Origin: Blumeriella jaapii
Taxonomy: Eukaryota; Ascomycota; Leotiomycetes; Helotiales; Drepanopezizaceae
Assembly: GCA_009599575.1 (NCBI GenBank)
Contig: VWND01000011.1
Span: 62,001-126,000 of the forward strand
Direction: 5' to 3'
Length of the DNA stretch: 64,000 nt
A model generated the notes under the pieces. That model made no database searches and was not told where the DNA came from. It saw only the letters and a program-made list of their open reading frames with translations. Both the position numbers and the translations under genes were made by a program. Below, in pieces: positions 35,330-47,429 of this stretch (position 1 is the stretch's first letter; every line of letters begins with the position of its first letter).

Positions 35330-35830
35330 AGATACAGAGATATGAGATAGAGTTACAGAGTTGTAAAGTTACATAGATACATATGCATTGATATAGAGAT
35401 GTATGTGTAGAGATATTGAGTTACATAGATACGTCGATACAGAGATGTAAAGATACAGAGATACAGAGATATAACGATATATAGATACATACACAGAGAT
35501 ATAGAGATACATAGATACACATACAGAGATACATATACAGAGATACATATCCAGAGATACATATCCAGAGATACATACATATAGATTTATATACATAGAT
35601 ACACATACCTACACTTACACATACATACATATACATATACATATATTCATATATTCACATATATAGATACACACACATACACTTATATAGAAACATAGAG
35701 ATTCATATGTATATACATATACATAGATATACACACACATACACACATATACACATATTTACACACACATATTCACATATACACACACATATATACATAT
35801 ACACACACACACACATACACTTCCGAGTCC
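35330..35830. repeat. GATACA/TACATA and CACATA microsatellite field
   Basis: Six-base GAGATACATAGATACA words (35330-35600) passing into ATACACACACATA tracts (35600-35830). Long minus-strand frames here are poly-(MYLCISVS) artefacts. Confidence 0.9.
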
Positions 35831-36801
35831 TCTGTATCACCACTTTGACTTCCCGGCGAGGTCCAGGTCCACTTGTGGTATGGATGGAGTCTGTCAGTCC
35901 AGTCTGTCAGTCCAGTCTGTCAGTCCAATCTGTCAATACAATCTGTCAGTACCTGTACTGTACATACATACCATATTACAGATACTATCTAAACCCACGC
36001 ACCCATCTCTCGACCAACGCAAGTCCACACGCTCCCTCCTCCTCCTTCTGCCCGCCCCCGTCAGTCGCGCCCAGACCCCAAACCGACCAGACCCGACCGA
36101 CCCGACCAGACCAGACCAGACCAAGACAGCCTGCACCCTCCGACCGCCTTCGCCCACGGACCTTGAGTAATTCCTTTCCGGCTGCGGCCCTTTCTTTTCC
36201 CTCTCGTCCCCTCGAACGTCCCATCTGGAGATCCGACCAACCCACATACAACAACATCTACACTCAACATCTACATACAGTACCACATCCACATTCAACA
36301 TCCACACCCAACACAATATCCTTATTGCATCCTTACCTACCCACACTCCGACCCACTACTTATATCTACTCCCCTCCTCATCCCTCTTGCGTGCTGGCTG
36401 GCGCACTTGCTTCCTTGCTGATACTTCTACGGACTTCCTTACTGATTGACGGACTTCCTTACTGACGGCCACCCTCCTCCCCCTCGCCCACGCCCTCCCG
36501 CCCGTCGATCGTCGCCATTGCAAAGCCGCGCCCCCTCTCCCCCGAGGCTGAACGACACACCCTCCGGGAGTCAACCCGGTCGCGGATACTCGCATCTCAG
36601 CAGCAGCAGCAACAGCAGCAGCAGACAAAGAAAACGACCCAGCTTCCTCGTCGTGAGAGCGCGCCCATGCGAGCCACGGCCCAGCACGAACGCAGTCAGG
36701 TGTGTTTCCTCGGTGTTTACTTCCCCCTCCCCCATCAATCGCAGGGCGGCCTGCGATGCGCCCGGCACGAGCTGACAATCACCACCCCAGCTCCCCCGAA
36801 A

Positions 36802-38831
36802 ATGGCCTCAGTCGAGCAAGCGCAGCGGAGTCCCTTCATGAGCAATCCAGGCGCCGGCCAAACGAACGGACGGACCGTTCCCATCCTCGCGACCCCCATC
36901 ATCTTGACCTCGTCAGCGTCGCCGAGAGACGCCATGGACATCACGCCGCCCTCGTCCGCCACGATGGCCCCGCCCGCGCGGAGGAGCCCGGATGCCGATG
37001 CGAATGCCATCCACGATCCCATGGCCGACGACCAACCGAGCAGCGGCAGTCTGGCAGCCCGAATGCCGCCGCTGCCGCCGCCGCGGCCGCGAATCAGCCC
37101 AAGGTGGTCCAGACGGCCTTTATTCACAAGCTTTACAAGTACGCGGCCGGTCGAGCGCTTGCGTGGACGGTCCTTGCTGACGCGGTGACAGCATGCTCGA
37201 AGACCAGAGCATTCAGCATTTGATCTCGTGGTCCAATTCGGCCGAGGGGTTTGTGATGTCTCCGTCCAATGACTTTTCCAAGGTCCTTTCGTACGTCGTG
37301 CCCCCCTCTGCTTCCGTCGGGTCCATGGCTTACCATCATGCAGTCAATACTTCAAACACACCAACATCTCCTCGTTTGTGCGACAATTAAACATGTATGG
37401 ATTTCATAAAGGTGGGTGGTCTCCCGTGGCGGGTGGCGGCCATGTCACTCATGTGTCCACAGTCAGCGACGTCTTCCATACCGGCTCGCCGGAGTCTCCG
37501 CTCTGGGAGTTCAAACATGGCAACGGGAGTTTCAAACGCGGTGATTTGGTCGGACTTCGGGAGATCAAGCGTCGAGCATCGAGACATGCTTTAGTGCATC
37601 GAGACTCATCGTCGGGCCAGAAGCCCCCCCTCCCACAGCCCAGCGCGCAGACCGAACCCATGCACGCGATGCAGGAATCGACAGAATCCAGGTTGACGAA
37701 TCTGGAGCATACCTTGTACGAGGTCCATGCGAGACTGCAGCGGAGCGAGGACAATTCTCATTTCATGCATGTCAAGAATCAGGTTGTGATGGAGGCCTTG
37801 TCTCGTTCGCTACAAGTAAGTCTACCTGTCGAATCCGCGTGGCGCCACAGGACGTCGCTTGCTTCCACGGTCGAGCGCTGACCGTCCCAGCTAAACCACG
37901 AAATGTCACGGGCTATCCTGTCTGTTGTGCCCGGGCCGGAGACGCAATTGCATCGCGACGGTAAGCACGAACCCTCCGAACCACGGTCTCCGGGACACGT
38001 GTTGACGTACCTTCAGTTGTGGGTATGCAAGCCGAGATTCAACGACAAATCGAGTCGATTCGGTCGTTCGACGAGCCACCCGAACCTCCATATCCGGGGA
38101 GTCGGTCCCATTATTTCTCCAGCTTCTCGCTTGATAATGCCCCTGTCTCGCCTCGGCAAATGCCACAAGACGATCCCCGGCGAGCCCCTCCAGGCATGGG
38201 CGGCATGCCTCCCCGACAGAACCACTATCGCTCTGCGGTCCCGTCGCACTTCTCCATCACTCCCCGAAGGTTGGGCTCCAATGGACCTCACACGTCGCAC
38301 TCTTCACCAAGCTCGCTACGCTCTCAACTTCCACTGCCGCCTCCTCCACCCCACCCACTCCGAACCTCTTCGTCGCCTCCGAGCAATCTTGCTCGCCGAC
38401 ATACTTCGGCAGATATCCGAAACGTCCAAGGCTGGCAAGCCAATCCTTCTCCCTTCGCATCGGGCCACTCGTCGGTCCAATGGCCATCATCGCCGAAGCG
38501 AAATTCTTCCCAACTTTCCGAGGAGCAACACATACGCGATAGCTTCAGTTCTTACTCGATGACCACGGCCTCTTCCCATGGCCGCACCGATGGCTCTCGC
38601 CCTGCTACCCCACCATACACCAACGGTCATCCCACCGAGCACCTGAACAGCTGGTCTTTCGGAAGCTCTCGAGATAAAGGCCTGACGAGCATTTTCAGTT
38701 GCAACTCGGGGCCACCGACGAGAAGAGGGAGCATGGCCCATATTCTGAACCCCGCCGAAACGGCCGAGAGAGATGAGGAGCACGAGGAGGATCTCAAGGA
38801 AGAAGATCGGAAACGAAAACGACTGATATGA
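36802..38831 (+). CDS. SFL1: HSF-domain transcription factor, SFL1-like
   Basis: Nuclear DNA-binding regulator. Exons: 36802-37138, 37192-37290, 37344-37411, 37463-37815, 37891-37960, 38017-38831. The HSF-type DNA-binding domain (about residues 100-205) reads VVQTAFIHKLYNMLEDQSIQ, HLISWSNSAEGFVMSPSNDF, SQYFKHTNISSFVRQLNMYG, FHKVSDVFHTGSPESPLWEF, KHGNGSFKRGDLVGLREIKR. HTGSPESPLWEFKHGNGSF is typical of the Sfl1 class rather than Hsf1. After it come a heptad-like helix (LTNLEHTLYEVHARLQ) and a long Ser/Pro-rich tail ending EEDRKRKRLI. The N-terminus (MASVEQAQRSPFMSNP) changes frame near 37045; one restored base (GG to GGG) makes the CDS exactly 581 codons (580 aa). All five introns are 51-75 nt. 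Confidence 0.9.
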
Positions 38832-41823
38832 GAAGACATATCATACCCATGATCCCATATTCGCCTTCGGGAACCTCATCTTCCAGCAAAGCTTGACCGA
38901 ATCATTGATTTTCTTTCTTGTACATTTACTTTCGGGAGCTGCGAAGCTGTACTACTTTTCTATCTAATACATTTGGCATACCGGGAGAAGGAGACGGGTA
39001 GAAGCACCGGCCGCGCTCTCCTGGATACGAAGGTCAAGCGTCTTGTTTCGATACTTGGTTGGTTGCTTGGAGTCAGGGAGCATGGCGACGGCGCCGGGTG
39101 GTGCGAGGCATGCTGTAGGGGGCCGTTGTGGGGGGGGTTCCGTCAATGAGGGCATTGGTTCGGTCTTCCAGGCTAGGCAAGGCAGGACTGGTCCAATCTG
39201 GTTTGGGACACTGCGCGGGAAGGACTTGGATTCCAGGCATGCATTCATGTAGGATTATTAACAGAACGAACGAACGGCCGACTAATGTCGTGATAAGAAG
39301 ACAGAGACGTTAAAACAATGGGATGGAAGTCTGTCTATCGTATCTACCTACCTACCTTCCCCTGGCCTGATTGATGTGTCTCTCTTTTTTTGGCTAGGGG
39401 TATCCCTAAGCGAGAGTGAGTAAGCGACTGATGGGGACAGAGGATAAGGTAAGCACGTTTCCAAACACTCAAGCCGCTAATTCCATCCATCTCCTCCAAA
39501 TCCTCACCCTCCGGTACGCAACACATACACACTCACTACATACATATATATACTTCCATTTTTTTTGTCTTACCACGCAGCTTTCCTCATCGCCCAGCGC
39601 TTACTTTTTCGCAATGTATGTTTATCCTTTACGATGGGATCTGTTCTCGCGTGCAGCTGTTTCCGGCAGGCATGCATTTACGTATTTATTAACGGAACGA
39701 ATGGGGTTCTGTTCTCGCGTGCAGCTGTTTCCGTCAGGCATGCATTTATGTAGGATTATTAACAGAACGAACGAACGGCCCGCTAATATCTTGACGAGAA
39801 AACAGAAACGTCAAAACAGTGGGATGGATGTCTGTCTATCGTATTTATATACTTTCCCTAGGCCTGATGAATTTTTTTTTTCTTTTTTTAAAAAAAAAAA
39901 AAAGAAAAGGGGGAAAAGGGGGGTTCTAAGCGAAAATAAGTAAATAAATGATACAGACAGAAGGTAAGGTGAATAGGTACGGTTTTATCATCTCTAAGCC
40001 GCTTTTTCCGATTTTTTCAAATCTTTTATTTTTCGGTACGTAATATACATTTTTTTTATATATGTGCTTCCACCTCAACGCGCAGCTTTCTTCATCGCCA
40101 ACCGCTAACTTTCCCGCTACGTACATTTACCTTTTCCGATAGATTCTGTTCTCGAATATAAAAAAAAAAGGTCGTGTTTGTGAACCGCTTACTTCCCCGC
40201 TACGTATATTTATCTTCTACGATGGGTTCTGTTCTCGAATGAGAGAGGTCGTCGGCGGCGGCGCCGGGAACAGCTGCACGCGAGAGAACCGGGAGGGCAC
40301 GTGTCGTTTCCGCTCGCGGGCCGTGGGAGTCGCGCAAGCGAGGTTCGACCACGCATTCGTTGAGTTGCATTGCATCGAGACAGACGGACAGATAGACAGA
40401 CAGACTGGTGGCAGGTCGGAGATGGCGGGGCTCTGGTTGGTGCGCTTTCTTCTTCTTCTTCTTCTTCTTCTTCTTCTTCTTCTTCTTGCCTGAAGCAGGG
40501 ATCCTCGCCGTGTCGATGACCGATCGGGTCGAGCATGTCCGGATCCAAGTCCAAGTAAACAGAGCATCGGAGACCGCTCCCTCCCCCCTCCTACTGTCGT
40601 TCGGTCCTCGCTCTTGTGGGCTCGCAGCACCTCTCGCTCTCGGCTCAGCCCTCACTCGGCAGTGACAGCTGGCGACAAGATCTCCTCCTCAAGCTCTAGC
40701 GATCCCTTCCGTTCAAGGATTGCAGACTCGCTCGGTTCATTGCGTCCTTTCGCCGGCGACGGGAGTTCGCCAACTGCCTCCTTCCCCTTGGCCCTCTCTC
40801 TTCGGCACTCGGTACCCCTGCGTCCTCTTCCGGTGGCTGGCACTGTCTTGAGCCCCGTCCCATGCGACGTCGACCTCCCCTTCTTCGCCTTCGTCGCCAG
40901 CATCGCCCCTCATGGTGAGAGGGAACCGGTTCCCGTGGGTTGGGTAGGGAGTGTTAGCTCCGGCTTCCGGCTTCCGTTCTTCGTGGTGATGGCGAGGTCG
41001 TGGGGTTGGAAAGCAACGACCGGATTCCCTGTAGCGCTTCTGATGCCGAAGACGAGGGGCGTGCGCAGCAGGCACTGGCTCCAGACACGTGTGTGGGGGA
41101 GGCACAAGAAAGAAGCCGGGGATGAGGGGACGAAGAGTGATGCAGGAGCAGATAACGAGGAGGAGGGAGGAGGTGTATGTGTGTGAACTCGAGATCTCCA
41201 TTTCGTTGTACTTGGCACACTGTGCCGTCTCTTGTAGAGAATCTCAAAGACGTGATGACTAGAACGTGAGTCACAAGGCTCCGGGGACGGACGAGTCTAT
41301 GAAGGATGAAATCGTGGGGCGTCGTCGGTTCCTAAGAGAAACAGTGCATGTTTAATAGATTCGGCGAAGCGCCAAACAAAACATCAGATGACAACTCCAT
41401 GGGTCGGGCCAAGCCGGGTAGCTGCACCAAAGTCGCGAGATGGTGCAGTGGCTCGGAGGTACGAGGTTTGTCGTCGGACGGAGTGCTCGGTGAAGCCTTT
41501 GGGAATGGGTGGAAGTAATGAGAGCGAGGGTACACATGGGAGCTGGGGACAGCCACGAGGGGGGAGCATGCGGGTCAGAGGAGTGCTGAATGGCGGTACA
41601 GTGCGACACGGGCAAGGCGGACGAGGAAGAGCAGACTCGACGCACGCCGTGGACGATACACACGTGGAAATGGAGAGTCAGGCCTGGGCAATGGGGGTGT
41701 TGTTTCTGTTGTTGATGTTGTTTCTCGGCTACCGAGTCCCTGAGGCTTGGATGGGAGAATCACGTGCCTCGAGTCTCCAGCACTAGAGCCCGCGATGCCC
41801 TCACGCTTGCCAGGCCACATTCC
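38832..41823. other. Gene-poor region with decayed tandem repeat
   Basis: Contains the SFL1 3' UTR, the duplicated block at 39234-40240 and a (CTT)n tract at 40448-40487. A GC-rich segment at 40560-41220 has weak protein-like frames on both strands, none of which I can support. No RNA gene seen. Confidence 0.55.
39234..40240. repeat. Diverged tandem repeat, about 430-bp units, with RIP-like transitions
   Basis: Unit 1 is about 39234-39665, a short fragment follows at about 39666-39735, unit 2 is about 39735-40155, and a fragment of unit 3 is about 40186-40240. Shared anchors include CAGGCATGCATT, GTAGGATTATTAACAGAACG, GGGATGGA(A/T)GTCTGTCTATCG and CTGTTCTCG. Unit 2 differs from unit 1 mainly by C-to-T and G-to-A changes; for example, GAGAGTGAGTAAGCGACTG becomes GAAAATAAGTAAATAAATG. 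Confidence 0.8.
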
Positions 41824-42667
41824 CTATCTCAGCTCTGCCGCTTTGGCAACGATCTCAACCACCTGCTCCGGGATGCTCGCAAAGGGGCAATGGCCAGCCT
41901 TCAACGTCCAAGTCACAGGCTCGGGCCCCATCTGAGCCGCCATGCCCTGCTGGATGGGGAAGAAGAGCGCATGATCCTCGGTGCAGAAGATATACGCACA
42001 CTTGACCCCGTTCGCCCAGGGCTCGAAGGTCGACGGGGCCGTGAACACACTGGCCGAGCTGTGCGACACCTGTTGCAAGAAAGGCGTGGCCTTCTCGATC
42101 GACATGTCGTTGTACGCGACCTGGTGCATGTCCTCGGCCTTGCCTGTCACGACTTTCTCGCCCTGTTCGCCCGGCGTCAGCAAGCTCCTCTGCGCCCACG
42201 CTCCAGCTTCTGGAGGGGCTTGGTTGGTATCTGGCTCCGGCCTCACGTACCTGCACGTCCATCCACGGCAGCGGCTGGCCTCCAAGCATGTCCATCAAAC
42301 TCTTTCCCTTGGGAATCATGAAGGCCGCCATGTACACCACCAAGCGCACGCCGCCACGCTTGCCCTCCTGTGCGCGCTCGGCCACGGTGTGTCCTTCGGT
42401 GGCGCACGAGCCGACCACTCCACCGTACGAGTGGCACAAGACCACCGTCTCCTTTCCCTCGTCCGCGAACTTCGTGAGCACTTTGCGGGTCTCGACGACG
42501 TCCTCGGCTAGGCCGGGCAGCGGTGACTGGGTACCGCCCACGGAGGGGTAGGCAATCACTTCCGCCGCGAAGCCGGCCTCTTGGAGTTGCGTGGCAAACG
42601 GAGCGTAGGAGCTTGCGAGCTGCCACGCGCCGGGCACGATCACGATCGCCGGTTTGGGTGTCGCCAT
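41824..42667 (-). CDS. Alpha/beta hydrolase
   Basis: A small intracellular serine hydrolase of the AB_hydrolase_6 type, related to plant methylesterases and fungal homologues. Exons 42667-42251 and 42162-41824 give 252 codons (251 aa). The intron 42250-42163 has donor GTACGT and acceptor GAACAG. Start: MATPKPAIVIVPGAWQ, with the VPGAW oxyanion motif. The nucleophile elbow CHSYGG puts Ser at residue 80. The acid is likely Asp in FCTEDHALF, and the catalytic His is in AGHCPFASIPEQV near the C-terminus. WMDVQGEKVVTGK spans the splice and matches the family's usual wording there. No signal peptide is seen. The substrate is unknown. Confidence 0.9.
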
Positions 42668-45600
42668 GATGGGTGATGCTTTCCAGGAAGTTCTCGCTTA
42701 GCGAAGGGGTTGTGTTGACGAGACCTCGGACAGTGTTTCACGAGGCCGAGAGCAATGTTCGAGCTGCGCAAAGAAGGCGGTTTTGGTTTCGGTATTTCGG
42801 AGCGCGTCTGGCTCCTTCGCGGTGAGGGTTGAATATCGTGAGTGGGGGGGATGGGGATGGGGGGGGGGGGGGTCATTATCAGTATTTTCTCGAGAACTAT
42901 AAAGATAAACTTTTGGCCCGATCCCACCCTCATGACACTGGGCGAAAGCGGGGTTGGAACTGGACTATGGAAAATAGTGTGTACGGTTTCCGGGGGCTGG
43001 TGTCGGCATGTCCTGGCTCTACTCGGGCGTTCGGGGGCTAGTTTGATACGATGTCTTCGCGCGAGGAAAAACGATACACGAGGGATTCTGGAGAAATGGC
43101 CGAGGGATTGACGGCTGCTTTGGTCATCTTCTTGTTGAGAAATCGCATTCTAGAAGAGTTGGTGTTGGTAATAGTGGGCTGCCTTCCCACATTTATTCTG
43201 CGGGCACTCGAATATTATTACATACTGTACAGTAAGTGAAGAAGCCTCGGCACCAAAGAAGGTTGTCGCTTACCTCTCTCGGGGTTGCTGCGCATCATGC
43301 TTACCATGTTATGTGTGTACGTACCGAATTTGTTGGACTTCGAGGTATGCTGCTCACAGGATTAGACCGTAAGGTTAGTGGGGGGTATGCAAAACTTCGT
43401 TGGATCTCTGACACGAAAAGAAAAAATGCAGAATTTGGCATGGAAGAGGTAAACCGTAGTGGCATATTTAGGTACCTACAGTACTGTACAACAGTACTGT
43501 ATGTACACCGAAGCCTCTGAAAAAGAGGCCCGGGACTGCAACGGCGTCTGCGCAGCGCGGCCAGGGAAACGTGCAATCGCATTCCGAACTCGGGATTTAC
43601 GGTAGATGAGACACGCATGAGTCGCTTCAACGGCCACGTTGCAGTATCCGCTCAGTCTGTCTACATAGCATTCTTCAGACAGGAACAAGTGGTGGCCGTA
43701 GCGACTGTTTGCTACAGCAAGGCGCAAGTCATCGCAGCCAACTAACTTGATGAATTGGGCGACCTGTTTGTTAAGCGAGATGGATTCTCGCCTTTTTCAT
43801 CGTCTTGCATGCGATGCGGCATGGTACAGTAGCATTTAGCCCTACTGATCTCGAGATCCAAACGTCTCGATACACAAGGAGCTTTACAATACACAAGGAG
43901 CTTTACGATACACAAGGAGCTTCACGATTGAAGTAGTAGCCAGCCGTGTGGAACCCTCGTACTGCGCATGAGAGAGATTCAATATTTGGTTCTTTCCCGA
44001 CTCACAGTTACCGATCCACCACCATTCGTCGGGTAAACAAAAACGACGCCTCTCGCTGTCCTTACAGCCTCGTTTTCGCTCGTAAACGGATTGCTGTCTT
44101 TGGCCCATTGTATCATGACGCTGGAAGATGTTAACTCTGGTACTGTCTGTACCAATGCCTGTGTTCTCCTCCTCGGGGGCATCGACAAGTGGGCCTTCAT
44201 AGGCAACTTATGCGTGCCGCTTATGCTGCACCGTTTGTGATACCTATGGTAACATACAGCACTCGACTTGGGAAAATCTTGTGTGTGTATGCTTCAGGAC
44301 GCTCGACTGGCGGAGAACATTGCTCCAAGTTGTACCCGACGACAAGGCCTTCATTACCTGCTGAAGCAACTCAGCTGATACTATCCGTTGGTATAGACAA
44401 CAGCCCCGGATCGCCGTTAAGGCTTGTTCTCACTGCAGCTGGGGGACATTTCTGTCGATGACTGACACAAAGCCGTCAGCCTCGTTAGCATCTTTCACGG
44501 TTGCCAGATCCAATCAACTTGGAGACGTCCGACCTCCTGGAGACTATCCCCAAGTCACGAGCAAGCTGGGAGTGAAGTTCTCGCCGTCCCTATACCTTCT
44601 TCCACTTTCTACGGTGGCTGATTGCTCGTTGTGTGTAGCAGATCTGGAAGCATGATCGCTGGGTATATGCTTCATGTTTCCATCACCTGATTGTTCCTAT
44701 CTTAAAACGAAAAATCTCGCTTAGACTGAGGAAGATCACGGGGCTTTGTAAGAAGTATCACCCAAGAGAACTCCTCCTGCTAAATTGACATTTCCCCTAC
44801 CAAATCAGTAAGTAATATTGGAAAAACCGATTAAGGGAATTTATATGCTGTCCGCTTATCGCAACAGGTAGGCAAGGTATGCATTCAAGTTCACCGGCTT
44901 AATCTCGGTGCGGTTTTTCTCTCGCTGTCGATGTGTCTCACAGCTCCCAAGTATTACAGTGCTTGGGGTTTCGATAGCATACCAACGATAAGCGTTGTCC
45001 GAGTAATGCAAATAAAATCAATCCATTTATTACAGTACCGGTGATATTTAGACTTCGATTGCGCAGCTTACGCATGAATCAAAACCCGATATAAAGACAA
45101 TCTGCATATGTCGAAAAACAAAGGATTTGGCATGACACTGTACTGTAAAACACTGCTGATATTATAGAGCTACTGAGAATAGGTATCCGGCTCGAAGGTC
45201 GCCGCTGGTGTTTACATAGGTACCTATAGGTACACAGTAGATACAGTACAAATACAGCACAAACCCAAGTTACCCCGTATAATCTCATCAAACTTCTTAT
45301 TTTTGCTATCAACACATCTAACGACTGTCAAGCACACCTCCGGATCTCGACTGCAAGTTTTCCAAACCCAAAGACTCGGTTTTCAAAATAACACAAACAA
45401 ACCGATTTCCCCTACACTACAACCCGTGAGAGCTACATTTGGTTTCGCAGGGCTGTAGCATATGCCCAAAACCCCAACGAGAGAGAGAATCCGCGTGCTT
45501 GAACACCCGGAATCCTCGGCATACCGATACTGCCTCCATTTTTGGCCTTGTAGTTAGTACAGAGCACGGCGAGGACAAGGTCGAGCGGCGGCGGGGCTTT

Positions 45601-46817
45601 ATATACAGTACTGTACTGTACTGTACTGTACCAATGCAGGAAGAGGTATGTACGGATTAGGGGTTCCCGGCTTGATCTCGGTGCGGGTGTGAGTCACAAA
45701 GAAAAGTAACCTACCTTACCTAGGTGCCTACAGTACGTTACTACTCTGTTGGTACTGTACATACAATACAATACAGTACAGTGAATAATGCATGCGTGTA
45801 ACTAACAAACGGTGAATCTCTCGTTATAGGTAGGTAGGTAAGCATACCTATCTTACCTAAGTAAACACCTCTCTCTGCGATTAAAAAACACAGGGCTTTC
45901 CCAAAAGGCAAAGCTTGTCAAGAAAGACCCACGACAGAGAAAAAAAGGCCCGGTTCGAGATTCACACATACTACACCTGTAGTACAATACAGTACCGTAC
46001 CGTGCTATGCTGTGCTGTGCTGCGAGGTCAGGGATCTCACGCTTTGTTTGGGCTGTACACATACACACACACATACACATACACAGACTGTATACAGGAC
46101 TGAAAGCCTGCCATCGCGATCGACGAAATACCACACATGTGTTCCGTTCCGGCCCGCAGCGCAGCTGCGCCGCTATCTATGTACTACTAGTAGATCGCGC
46201 CCGACTCGCGCGTCGCCCGGGGGTGAAGAAGGAAAAAGCCGGTCCGGACCGAAACATAGCGGGTTCTCCAGTACTGTACTGTACAGTGCAATACAAGGCG
46301 GAAGAAGGGGCCACGAGATGCCCGTGCCCTACGCGCGCGCGAAGAAAGCAGTTTCTGAGAGGGGAATCATCATCGGTGCGAGGAGGAGCGGCTTTGGGAG
46401 AAGGGATGTTAGGAAGGGAGGAAGGGAGGAAGGACGGAGAAGACCAAGGTGACTTTGGGTTGACGGCGAAGTCGCCGCGAAAGGCAGAGAGGGACTCCTG
46501 CGTAAATGGTTGGACATGGTATGGGTATTCGGGCGTGGATGGAGAAAGGTGCAGATGAGCATTTTCCAGATGCGGAGCTTGGTGAGAAAGGTTCAGGTAT
46601 AAGTACTGTACAGTAATAGCCTGTATGTACATGAAACGACGTCCACAGCCGAGCTATGTGAGAATATGGTATACTTGAAAGAAATTGGCAAATAACGCGT
46701 AGATATGAAGATGTGGAATTCCGTGATTTGCAACTTGCAATACACGCTATGTGCAAAGAACGGATCTCATCGTAACATCATGATCGCCGGCGAAAACATG
46801 CGTCCTCCTTCGACACG
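42668..46817. other. 4.1-kb stretch without a supported gene
   Basis: Includes a G-run near 42845-42872, a 19-bp tandem repeat (43869-43925) and many TACTGTAC motifs (43480-43500, 45605-45632, 46268-46285). 44700-45080 is AT-rich. At 43960-44640 the minus strand has broken, vaguely protein-like frames, but nothing coherent. Confidence 0.5.
43869..43925. repeat. 19-bp tandem repeat, three copies
   Basis: GATACACAAGGAGCTTTAC repeated three times with one change in copy 2 (first base) and one in copy 3 (T to C). Confidence 0.95.
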
Positions 46818-47429
46818 TCAGAAGCATGCCACGGCCCTGTGCCAGTAAGCCAACCTCTCTGGAGTTGCCGTGACTCCCAAGCACTCCATGTACTTCTCGA
46901 ACCCAGCTTGCCCCCCGGCCTGCAGCGCCGGCCTGACGTCCCGACAGTGCGAGGTCAGAAACCACGCCGCAGAGCCGAACGAGTACTGGTCCGGCAAGAC
47001 CAGCGCGCGGATGGCGTTCAAACCATCCGACCCTCCCGAGGCGATGGCGCTGAGCGTGGGAGCCAGCTCCGGGATCGACTGCGCGTACTCTCGAACGAAC
47101 GCAGGCATGAGCATCGCCCTGGTGCCCTGACCAGGCCGGCCTGGGAAGTGGTTGATGTTGTACTTGAAATCCCCGCTCTCGAAAGCCACGACTGACAGGA
47201 CGGCCGCGATCTCCGAGGGGGTGCTGATGTCGTATTTGACCATGGCGTCAATCAGAAAAGGCGCGGCTTGCTCGTTGGTGGCGCACTCGTCTGCAAAGGG
47301 CGAGCCGCTGCATGTGCCAGACGTTGGGGCAATCGTGAGAAGTTGTTGCGCTGCTGTAGCGTCTCGGGGAAGGACAGCTGCGTAGGCCAGACTGGCGAGC
47401 AGCGTTGCTTGGAAGATCTTGGAACGCAT
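46818..47429 (-). CDS. Secreted lysozyme-like protein
   Basis: A single-exon 203-residue protein. The open frame extends upstream to 47708, but ATG at 47429 is chosen because it begins a clear signal peptide, MRSKIFQATLLASLAYA, followed by AAVLPRDA. The mature part has five cysteines and the motif VVAFESGDFKYNINHFPG, an AFESG-type site resembling the lysozyme/chitinase-like superfamily. SFGSAAWFLTSHC and CLGVTATPERLAYWHRA are typical of a widespread secreted fungal family with no tested function known to me. An extracellular glycan-cleaving role is inference only. The gene is isolated. Confidence 0.8.
   Translation of the reverse strand: MRSKIFQATLLASLAYAAVLPRDATAAQQLLTIAPTSGTCSGSPFADECATNEQAAPFLIDAMVKYDISTPSEIAAVLSVVAFESGDFKYNINHFPGRPGQGTRAMLMPAFVREYAQSIPELAPTLSAIASGGSDGLNAIRALVLPDQYSFGSAAWFLTSHCRDVRPALQAGGQAGFEKYMECLGVTATPERLAYWHRAVACF

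Larger units (their letters stand above)
32300..36801. other. 4.5-kb gene desert rich in simple and tandem repeats
   Basis: No supported gene. Holds a G/T/C-A 10-bp repeat (32415-32451), 25-bp tandem repeats (32573-32656), (TCCTCCAG)n, a TGTA-rich segment (33395-34020), GATACA/ATATACAC microsatellites (35330-35830), four TCTGTCAGTCCAG-type units near 35887-35945, and ACCAG/ACCCG units near 36071-36122. The last about 400 bp are C-rich and are likely promoter/5' UTR of the SFL1-like gene. Confidence 0.65.

Noticed and set aside
35353..35642. Minus-strand frames with MYLCISVS repeats
   Set aside because: They are translations of the GATACA microsatellite in several frames at once.
43960..44640. 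Possible remnant of a subtilisin-like protease on the minus strand (VASAGNEG, then CSPPVERPEAYT)
   Set aside because: Only short stretches look right, the expected catalytic His and Ser motifs are not found, and stops and frame changes are frequent. A protein search of all frames against S8 families would decide.
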